Source: Phoma sp. XZ068 (lineage: Eukaryota > Ascomycota > Dothideomycetes > Pleosporales > Didymellaceae). From it: a stretch of 64,000 nt of DNA. Below the pieces are notes generated by a model that did not search any database, was not told the DNA's origin, and saw nothing but the letters and a program-made list of their open reading frames with translations. Below, in pieces: positions 56,304 to 64,000 of this stretch (within the stretch, counting starts at the first letter, position 1; every line of letters begins with the position of its first letter). Location: the NCBI GenBank assembly GCA_004835665.1, contig ML240445.1:124001-188000 (forward strand). The letters run 5' to 3'. Position numbers and translations under genes: made by a program.

Positions 56304-56459
56304 TCGTCTTCTTAATACTTTTAATTTAGTCCGGGTGCTTTGGGATAGATTGGATGGGTGGGTATACCAGGACTTGTGTTAGATTGCAGGTCAAGCATTG
56401 AATATACCCTTTCGAATGGTTGAACTTTGCATCATCCCATCCTCAACTCTAGAAGATCA

Positions 56460-58222
56460 TCACGTCCCCCCCTCAGTCTTAAACCGCTGATTCAACACCT
56501 CCGCCTCCTTCACCTTCCCTTCAACCTCCCTCTCCCTCTCTTCGACCTCCCTCCTCGCCCTCTCCACTTCCTCCCCCGCCGCCACCCTCGCCCTCTCAAT
56601 CCCCTCCGCCTCAGCCCTCGCCTCCCCCTCCCTCACCCCACCCTCAACCTTCATCCGAATAAACTCCTTCTTCATATCCTCAAACTCCCTAAACCCCTCG
56701 AAATACTTCCTCCTAAAATCATTCAACTCGCTCGCCCTAGTACCAGTCTCATACTCGCGTCGCCGCACCTCGCCCAGCGCCTCTCTGCTCACCTCCCCGT
56801 CGTCCCGGCGCCGATACGTCAAGAGGCGACGACTCCACTTGTTGAAAGCCTGGACGCACACGCTGGAAAGTTCCAAGCAGGGATGCGTCGGAATAACGAG
56901 CTCGACGGCCTCGTCGTTGGCGGTAGGGAGCCACATGCTGAGTCTGCCGTTGGGCACGAGTGTTGCCGCGCTGAAGGAGAGAATGTCGTCGAGCAGGGCG
57001 GTGAACGAGTAGGGGCGTTTAGGCGGGATATAGCCTTCTACTTTTGACTGCGTGGCGTGTGTTGCTCTCTCGTCATCGGCTAGTGCTTCCCTCGTGCCTA
57101 GGACTTTTAAGCCCTCGCGGATACCGTAGGGAGGATCGCATACGATGCCATCGAGATACGGCTTACACCCCTCCACCGGCGCCGTGATACTCGGGACGCG
57201 GAGAGGCGAGTTTGTCAAATCGCCTACAAACCCCCCGAGATAATTCCCCGCAAGTCCATACTGTTGGAAATTCATCTCCACGTTCTTCTTCCCCGTCTGC
57301 CCCCTTCTCGCACTCCCGCCTAGCCCCCGTATACTCCGCCCATCGATATCGCTCCCCGTCACGACCGCGCCATAGTGCGCACACGCGACGGGAAACCCTC
57401 CCGTCCCCATAAACGGATCGTAATACAGTTTCCCCGGCGCCGCGAGCGCGATATTGGCAGTTACCAGCGCGAGTTCGGCGTCCATGGAGGTAGTACTAAT
57501 GTAATGTCGTTTCTTCAAATCATACGTATTCTTTGCGTCGCGGCCGCCGTCGGCGATCCAGCGTCCGAAGAACAAGTACGACGGGGTGCGGGCGTCGAGT
57601 GCGAACTCTTCGAAGACGCGGAATGAAGCTTCAGGGTTTTTTATCTGTACTTTTCCTGTGAAACCGAGGAATTGGAAGGATTCGATGGTAGACCGGGTTT
57701 GCTCTGCGGGTGCCTGGACGCCGCGGTAGCGCTCGATGCGGAAGGAGAATGTGCTGGTTTTGTAGGCGGACCAGAGGTGCGATGAGGTTTCTTTGATGTT
57801 GGTGTGGAGCGCTTGATATGTCTCTCCTTGACCCCACAGGGCGTAGATGGCTTGGATGAGGATGGCGCGGGATGCGAGTTGTTTTGCTGCGGCGTCGGAG
57901 GGGAGACGCACGATGCAGTATGGTGACTGGGTGCGCCAGTCAGACAGATATCCGTACAAGACACTCAATTACATCTTCATTTCCTTCTTTTTCTTCCATT
58001 TTGCTTTTCTTTGAGATTGAGAAGCGAGATGGTGATTTGACAGAGAAGGAAATAAGACTCGTGAAAAGATTAAATGATAGAAGGAAAAACAATGAAAATA
58101 CATACATCGTCATCATACTTTACAATCTCCAACTCCACGCCCGCCAGCTCTGCCAGCGCATGCATTTCCGCCGTCCGAAAACTCTCGTGTATCTGCGCTA
58201 AGCGCACGAGGTATTCCGGCAT
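56460..58222 (-). CDS. TRM11: tRNA (guanine10-N2)-methyltransferase catalytic subunit
   Basis: Two exons (58222-58106, 57926-56460), 527 aa. Exon 1 MPEYLVRLAQIHESFRTAEM joined through a 179-nt intron to SPYCIVRLPSDAAAKQLASR gives the expected N-terminal THUMP-like region (RAILIQAIYALWG). The Rossmann methyltransferase domain has FMGTGGFPVACAHYGAVVTG and the catalytic CDPPYGIREG. With Trm112, Trm11 makes m2G at position 10 of cytosolic tRNAs. The end (last ~100 residues) is a charged helix rich in Glu/Arg (EVERARREVEEREREVEGKV) not present in yeast Trm11 (433 aa). Two other acceptors in the intron region would insert ~15 residues; the one chosen restores family spacing. The stop faces the VPS9-domain gene, 156 bp away (convergent). 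Confidence 0.92.
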
Positions 58223-58624
58223 CGTGATTACTTCCGTTCAGCGCTCTTAATCTTCTGAGGTGCTGCAGACGTTCCGGCTGTGTAAGTGTTTAAATGGCGT
58301 ATCTTAAATCTCGTTCAGTCTGGTATGGGCATTCTGATGCCGCGTACGAAAGCAATGGGCGGAGTCACGGGTTTAGTTGGGCAGGGTGAAAATGGTGGGT
58401 CGTTAGTGAGGTGTTGTGATTGGTTCGCTAGAGGGGGAGAACTGCTTTTCTTGACTTCATGCTATGGACCCGAGGAGACTTTAGAAATGAATCAGTCTAC
58501 GGCCTTGTTTCTCTCTATTTCCAAGTGTGTAGGTTTGTTTTGGGGTGTGATCTTGATCAATCGCTTAGAGTTTTGCCCCGATTGAAATCGTTGCCGTGTT
58601 CAGTGTCTCGCATCGCAATAACCT
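58223..58624. other. Intergenic region upstream of TRM11
   Basis: Holds the TRM11 promoter and the 3' flank of the next gene on the same strand. No ORF of note. Confidence 0.4.
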
Positions 58625-60315
58625 TCATATCACCCAGTCGCTTTCAGACATGTTTGCGATGCTCGTATGGACTCTTATCATGTCCTTCACTCGCACATCT
58701 CCAGTCTCACTCCCCTCCCACCTCCGAAAGACACCCTTCACCTCACTGTCATCATCATTAATCTCATCAGGATCAACATCTCCCAGCCAGAAAAGAATCT
58801 GGGGCTGGGGATCAGACCCAGGCTGGCGATTATCTCGAAAGACATGAATCTCCATGACATGCTTGACGCCCAGGACAGACTTGTGCTGGATCAGGAGGTG
58901 TGCGACTGTCGAGCCCAGTGGCGATCCTATCGCGGTCAGTTCAGCTCATATTTGAGTATGCCAGCGTACCCAGAATCGCGTTGAACCCGTAGTCATCTGA
59001 AGTGAGTACGAAACGCGTCGACCAATAGGGAAGCTGTTGCGCGCCGAATTCTCGCACGATGCGGGCGATCAGTGGCAAGGTCTCGGTATTTTGGACGTGG
59101 TTGACGACGTAGTATTGGAGTGCTGAGGGTTCGGGGTTGTCGCGGACCCAGTATCCCCAGATGATGTCGGATGCGCGATGGAGTTGTGGCAGCTCATTTT
59201 GTGCGGGAGTTCGGCCCCAGTGGCTTGCTGCGGCGGCGGCGGGCTTCATAAGATACTGGGCGAAGATGGCTGTGACCAGAGTGAGCTGAGACTAACATGT
59301 GTAATAGTGTGGGCGGCGCGTACCTCCACCTTTCCTATTGAAACCAAACCGATAATGTCCGCCTGTGTGCTGCGGCGTAGTCAGCACCAATATCATCGTT
59401 GTCTTTGCGTATGCTTACCGTATACTGCTGATTTCCAACACTGTACTTCTGCTCCGAAACCGGCGTCTCAAAAACCGACAAATAATCACTAACATCATCC
59501 TCCACCGACTCAGGTTCCTCATTATGCTCAACAGAAAAGCACACATTCGGTCCAAACGGCGCCGGCAGCGGATCAAGATGCATCTCCGCAAACATACCCT
59601 CGATCTTGTTCTTATTGAGGATACTCACGTCGTTGCGGAAGTCGCAGTGGATTGCGTTGGAGTACTCGCCGTCTGTCCAGCCCCAGGTTGCTAGTGCGTC
59701 TGTTGTTGCGATTAGCAGGATGTTGGAGCGATCAGCCGTAGACCAGGTTTACAAGGCGGTGTATGACTTACTCACTAAATCACCCTGCCAAATACTCTCA
59801 GCCGACGGCGGCGTTCTCGTATCCTTCAACCCCATACCAGCGAAAACATCAGAAGACTCCATGAGACACTGGTAGAATTCACCCTTCCGGATGTACCTGC
59901 CCCAGACCTCATCAGACGCGACATCAGCAGGATCGAAGACGAGGGCCCTAGGAACGAGAGAACCGGTAGAGTTGTTGATACCGAAATCGTGGGTTCTCGA
60001 ACTCGTGTTGAGATTGGTGAGTACTGAGGATTCCGTGAAGGGTGTAGACGATGCCGAAACAATACCCGAGCGCAGAGAAGTGGACTGGAACGCGCAATCC
60101 ACTCCAAGACTTGCCACAACGAGGAAGAGCAGTGCAAGTATCATAGCGGACGTTAGAATAGAGGTCAGAGCTAGATAGTGAAGGTTAAAAACAATCACTG
60201 CTGAAAGCCACGGACATTTCCATCCCAGTATACCTAGCGAGAGACACAGACCCACCAGCACAAACGACAAGAGCGGTAAAACAGCGGCACAGTTGACGTG
60301 AATCCCAACAAACAA
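58625..60315 (-). CDS. Hypothetical membrane-anchored protein, 483 aa
   Basis: Five exons (60315-59772, 59699-59419, 59362-59324, 59255-58970, 58926-58625), introns 72, 56, 68 and 43 nt. The N-terminus has two or three hydrophobic stretches (VLPLLSFVLVGLCLSLGILG; ALTSILTSAMILALLFLVVA), so it is probably membrane-bound. The long remainder is soluble, with repeated aromatic and acidic patches: SNAIHCDFRND, FGPNVCFSVEHNEEPESVED, RASDIIWGYWVRDNPEPSAL, LIQHKSVLGVKHVMEIHVFR and ILFWLGDVDPDEINDDDSEV. I do not recognise the family. The apparent TAA after SYTAL disappears when the strong GTAAGT donor at 59771 is used with the ACAACAG acceptor, so it is not a pseudogene. Exon 3 encodes only 13 residues. 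The 5' part is duplicated just upstream (60.4-60.66 kb). Confidence 0.7.
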
Positions 60316-60665
60316 TGGGCAAAGACGAGAAAAGCACAGGAGAGAAGATAGGTACGTGTCGATTCTGTTTGTTTGTTTCTGAGGTTAGACAATCATCCGT
60401 GGTAATTAGCAGACTTTGCTCTACAAAGCATGGCGGAGGTGAGAAGAGAGGCTTGAGCTAGATGGTGAAGGTCAAAAGAGATCTCGCTGTTGAGAACCAT
60501 GTAGGTTACAGGGTATTGTGGTGAAGAAGACCCACTGGTGCAAACGGGTAAGAAAAAAGGGGTTGCGGAGAACTTTGGGATGATAGTAGAGAAGAGACGA
60601 GTATAGGATAGAAGATGTTCGTGTGGATGGAGTTTATTTACACCTGAAGTTAGACAATCATCCGA
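60130..60665. repeat. Imperfect ~265-bp tandem duplication over the gene's 5' end
   Basis: Blocks around 60130-60398 recur at about 60415-60662 in the same order: GAGCTAGATRGTGAAGGT, the C-A-rich ACCCACYRG...CAAACG, GGAGAGAAGATAGG / GGATAGAAGATG and TGARGTTAGACAATCATCC. The first copy includes the start of the 483-aa gene (to 60315); the second is upstream. The second copy keeps a 98-codon open frame in which only part resembles the gene. Confidence 0.65.
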
Positions 60666-60751
60666 TACACCAATTCTATCTGACAGCAATCCAGCAGTCT
60701 AACTTACACCCATCGACTATACCATACATAATCCTACAAACACCTCACTCT
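60316..60751. other. Intergenic with the upstream duplicate copy
   Basis: No intact gene; dominated by the tandem duplicate described above. Probably contains the promoter of the 483-aa gene and the 3' end of the rhomboid gene. Confidence 0.4.
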
Positions 60752-62575
60752 TCACTTAACCATCTTCTTCACCCCCTCCTTCACCTCACTTGCACTCCCA
60801 CTAACCATCGCCCCAACATCCACCTTCTTCGCCTCCCCCGGCTGACCCTGCACCCCCGGCACCGTCTGCCTAAACCCAGCGTACCTCAGATACCCCGCCG
60901 TCCCAATCCCAACCAACATACCCCCAAAATGACTCGCATGGTCCATAGTCGCCTTCTTCCCCCTCAGCGCATTATGAATTTCCAGCGCGACAAACGCCCC
61001 AAACAGCATCTTCGGCCAAAACGCAACCTCCTTGTCCTTAAAGAAGGGGATTTTGATAGTCTCCGCGTCAGTGAGAAGACAGTACAACGCCGCAATACCC
61101 CAGATAGCAGCGCTCGCACCAACAGAATGCGCAGTGATGCTGCCGCGGCCCAGGTTAGCCCAGTACAGGGACGAAAGCGTGCCGACGGCGCCGGCGGAAA
61201 TGTAGGTCCCCATGAAGATGCCGCGGCCCACGAGGTCGTGGCATACGAAGCCGACGAGACACAGCATCATCATGTTTCCGACTAGGTGTTCGTATTGGAC
61301 GTGTGAGAAGACATTGAGGACGCTTTGCACGGCGCGCGGGTAGCCCGGGACGTGCATGAAGTAGCGGGTCATGAGTGGCCAGAGGGGCATGATGCGCCAG
61401 GTGACGGCGACGAGGATGTTGGCGCCGACTAGGGCGGCCATGGTGGCGGTCGTGGGGGAGAGGTCCGGGAAGATGCGGTATTCAGGGGACGGTGGTGTGT
61501 AGTAGTGTGCGAAGCCCCAGGAGAGGAGGGAGACGAGGAGGACGAAGGCGGTCATTGGGTAGAGACGTTGGGACTGGTGTTGTTAGTGTTGCTAGACTGT
61601 AAGGAGGGATAGATGGATGCTTACGAGAGTTGTCTTGGAGAGCATCTCCTTCTCGTCCTTGAAGCCAGTCACGGCCCTCTGTTCGTACTTGGCCCGCTCC
61701 TCGCTGCGCCGACTGATCTGCTCATTGCCAAACACATCGACATAGGTCGTCTGATGCGGCTTCATGAGCTGCTTGCCGCTAGGCGTCTTGACCCACTCGC
61801 CAGTCGCCAGCTGGGCCTCCATCTCCTTCTCGCGCTCCTCCTTCAGCTCGGCCTTCCTTGTGGCCTCGGCCAAACGCGCCTTTCGCTTCTCCTCAATGTT
61901 GCGTTCAAACTGGCTCTTGCCGACATGCAGGATGCCAATCTTCTGGTCGTCGTAGGCAGCCTGCTGGCGCTCCTCCTCCTCCTTCTGCATCTTCTCGCGG
62001 AAAGCACGAGCCGGGTCCTTGTACTTGGACTCTGTTTCCGGGTCGGCGAGCCAGAGCTCGTAGGAGATACGGTTTGCCTCCCTCTCGGCCCACTGCTCAG
62101 CGGCCACGGCCTCGTCGACGGGGAATTTCTCGCGCAGCCATTCCAGCCCCTTGAGCGCGAGGGCGCGGTCGACGTGTGTGTACTGGCTGCCCAGGTTGTC
62201 GACGCCGTAGTCGGCCAGCGAGCCGGCGGTGCGGCGGTGGTGTAGGATGCGTAGGACGTTGTTGCCCTCTGCTGGTGTAAGCCGGCGCCCGAATATGCGC
62301 CGGACGACATCATCACTGACACGCCCGCCTGGCAGCGGCCCTATCCGTACTGTACGTGCGGGGTGCTTCTGCTGGTGTGGGTTGGTCGGGGATTGGGGCG
62401 TGTCGACAACCTTGGCCGAGAAGCGCGGGGTATTCGACAGGAAGCGGCATTGTGGTCGAGATGCGGCGTGTCTCCGTAATAGTGAGAGGATAGGCGATCG
62501 TGTGGCGGCCTCAGTTGGTGTCTGCGAGGCACACACTCTGCGCGCGATGGCGCATGAGGGTCGGAGGAGAGACAT
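60752..62575 (-). CDS. PCP1: Mitochondrial rhomboid protease (Pcp1/PARL-like)
   Basis: Two exons (62575-61625, 61573-60752), 51-nt phase-0 intron, 590 aa. The first ~60 residues are Arg/Ser-rich without acidic residues (MSLLRPSCAIARRVCASQTP), a likely mitochondrial presequence. Residues ~190-310 are a charged, helical region (RQQAAYDDQ, EEKRKARLAEATRKAELKEE) absent from the yeast enzyme. The rhomboid core has transmembrane helices, the catalytic Ser in HSVGASAAIWG (about Ser471) and the catalytic His in DHASHFGG (about His532). The usual G-x-S-G is G-A-S-A here. Family members cleave Mgm1/OPA1 and Ccp1-type substrates in the inner membrane. The length and coiled extension suggest a filamentous-fungal form; the two frames are clearly one gene. 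Confidence 0.88.
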
Positions 62576-62881
62576 CGAATGACCCGCGCCTGCTCTCCGC
62601 AGCCTTGCTCAGGGACGTGGCGCGAAATTTGCTGTGCAAATTAGACTACCTCCCAGATGGCCTTGTGTAACGCTTCAATATGCACATAGCTCCAGAGCAT
62701 GGGTGGGCGCGCTCGTGCAGATGGGACGAATGGTCGTCTCCAAAAAGAGTTCGGCATCTCGGAGGTGCGCATTGACCAGTTAGCCCTACGCCTGCTGATC
62801 AAGTGCATTGCCATTGAGCAATTCATATTTACGATGCAAAAGAGGGTTACATAAAAAAAAGGATATTTCCGTATTCATATC
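62576..62881. other. Intergenic region
   Basis: 306 bp between the rhomboid start and the PI-PLC-like stop; no gene seen. Confidence 0.4.
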
Positions 62882-64000
62882 TCAATGCTCCTCCCTCACC
62901 TTCATCAACAACCCCATATTCATCCCAATGATCAACCTAACCAAATCCCAATCCCCACCCTCACCCACAACATCCATAACCACCACCCCTGTCCCCCCAT
63001 CCCCCTCCTTCTTCCCCTTGACACGAACCCCCTCCTCCCCAACCCCCTCAACACTACTCCTCTCGGGATGCGCCGGCGTCGTCCCCGGCTCCCTCAAATG
63101 ATGCCCAGCACACAGCCACTCCTCCATATGCCTATTCACAATCTTCGCAATCTTCTCCGGCCAGCACGCCCGATTCCAGAAATTGCTGCCACTCAGATAG
63201 TTCAGGTACAACGGCCCAGGCGGGACGGGATTCGTCTTATCCGTTGTGACGCCGGGGATGTGATGAACCGCTTCAGCGGCGCGCACGAGATGCTCGTTGA
63301 CGTACTGCACTTTTTGCGTTATAAGTTCTGGAGCCAAAACCTCGCAGAAGTCTTGCAGGTTGAATGTCGGTGATGAGGAGGGGAAGAGTGCGGTCGTGCA
63401 GTTGTTTGGCCACGCTGTTGCGTCGAGCCCAGAGCCGACGGCGTACATGGATGTCGAGGAGGGGGAAGTGTTGTAGCGACGGACGAGTACGCATTTACCG
63501 CGGACGGAGCCTAGGTACGGGATTGTGGGGTCTGTGTGCCATTTTGATGCGTTGGGGCCGATGTAGTGGTCTTGCAGGATGCGGGCAAAGTGTTCGTCTG
63601 TCGAGGAGCCGACGCCTTCGCGCTTCAGTGATATGAGAATGGTCTCGCTGGGATACGCGGCGAGGAAGGCGTAGCAGGTTTCCAGGATGGGAGCGAGGTA
63701 CTTTGGCCCTGTCAGGCTGATGGGGAATGCACCGTGCACCAGGTACATGTGCTTCTTGCCTGGATCAGAGGCATGGGTAGGCTGCGCTCGGATATCGAGG
63801 AAGCGGATGCCGTTTTCCAGTTGCGTTTTGACGTCCACCGACTGGCATTTTACGGATGGTAGTGCCTTGTAGTAGGTGTGTGAGTTGTGGGTACCTGGTA
63901 TGGAGATGGCAGAAAGGGGCAGGCTGTCTGGTAGCACTTCCATCCATGTTGAGTAGTCCTTTGTGTTGTTCGACCGAATCGCTAGGTGTGGAGTGGGATG
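62882..64000 (-). CDS. PI-PLC X-domain protein, 5' end beyond the window
   Basis: An open frame runs from the right edge (reading HPTPHLAIRSNNTKDYSTW, then MEVLPDSLPLSAISIPGTHN) to a stop at 62882, so the first methionine in the window is not the start. IPGTHNSHT and MYLVHGAF hold the two catalytic histidines of the bacterial-type PI-specific phospholipase C X domain; FLDIRAQP and PSETILISLKRE follow in the usual order. Such fungal proteins cleave the phosphodiester of phosphatidylinositol or act on GPI-type lipids; many are secreted. The end is Gly/Val/Lys-rich (GEEGVRVKGKKEGDGGTG). At least 373 aa are visible. A signal peptide, if any, lies outside the window. Confidence 0.88.
   Translation of the reverse strand, partial: HPTPHLAIRSNNTKDYSTWMEVLPDSLPLSAISIPGTHNSHTYYKALPSVKCQSVDVKTQLENGIRFLDIRAQPTHASDPGKKHMYLVHGAFPISLTGPKYLAPILETCYAFLAAYPSETILISLKREGVGSSTDEHFARILQDHYIGPNASKWHTDPTIPYLGSVRGKCVLVRRYNTSPSSTSMYAVGSGLDATAWPNNCTTALFPSSSPTFNLQDFCEVLAPELITQKVQYVNEHLVRAAEAVHHIPGVTTDKTNPVPPGPLYLNYLSGSNFWNRACWPEKIAKIVNRHMEEWLCAGHHLREPGTTPAHPERSSVEGVGEEGVRVKGKKEGDGGTGVVVMDVVGEGGDWDLVRLIIGMNMGLLMKVREEH

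Noticed and set aside
59700..59771. Premature TAA making the 483-aa gene a pseudogene
   Set aside because: A consensus GTAAGT donor and ACAACAG acceptor remove the TAA as a 72-nt intron in the correct phase.
1..64000. tRNA, rRNA, telomeric repeats or a secondary-metabolite cluster
   Set aside because: No B-box/cloverleaf, rRNA-like sequence, TTAGGG run or PKS/NRPS gene was noticed; a lone FAD oxidase is not enough for a cluster. A tRNAscan or antiSMASH run would decide.

Overview
This looks like a filamentous ascomycete, probably a dothideomycete. Protein-coding genes carry short introns (about 43-90 nt) with GTANGT/GTGAGT donors, CTNAC-type branch sites and CAG/TAG acceptors. The gene set (DDHD phospholipase, VPS11, YRA1/ALY, TRM11, rhomboid protease, aldehyde dehydrogenase, VPS9-ankyrin protein) is fungal housekeeping. 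AT-rich tracts and transition-type stop codons in repeats resemble repeat-induced point mutation (RIP). All exon joins below were made by eye from reading frame and splice signals.

Layout. 1-3.4 kb: start of a PTH11/rhodopsin-like membrane protein running off the left edge, then apparently gene-poor DNA. 3.4-6.3 kb: a conserved DDHD-type phospholipase. 7.4-25.7 kb: an accessory island with four sequence-unrelated genes: a large zinc-binding protein with a possible GIY-YIG-like core, a CCCH zinc-finger protein, a 446-aa unknown, and a Prp43-like DEAH helicase. Each is followed, just past its stop codon and on its own coding strand, by an array of the same degenerate 32-39 bp repeat (core ATTGATTNARTTCTCTRGC). 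Between them lie a MITE, a solo LTR inside AT-rich decayed DNA, minisatellites, a dispersed repeat pair and transposon debris. 25.79-37.57 kb: an 11.78-kb unit bounded by about 38-bp inverted repeats and a CGAG direct repeat. It contains a broken Ty3/gypsy chromovirus-type gag-pol plus additional same-strand ORFs; it ends 30 bp from the aldehyde dehydrogenase stop codon.

37.6-64 kb: mostly core genes. Aldehyde dehydrogenase; YRA1/ALY-type mRNA export adaptor (with a 629-nt intron) divergently paired with VPS11; an F-box/LRR-like pseudogene; a secreted BBE-type FAD oxidase; a VPS9-ankyrin Rab-GEF-like protein; TRM11; an unknown membrane-anchored protein with a duplicated upstream region; a mitochondrial rhomboid protease; and a PI-PLC X-domain protein running off the right edge. 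VPS11 and the VPS9-domain protein both belong to endosome/vacuole traffic; otherwise neighbours share no obvious pathway.

The most unusual signal is the strand-matched 3' repeat array shared by four unrelated island genes; the second is the inverted-repeat-bounded unit carrying retrotransposon pol. I saw no tRNA, rRNA or telomere repeat by eye.
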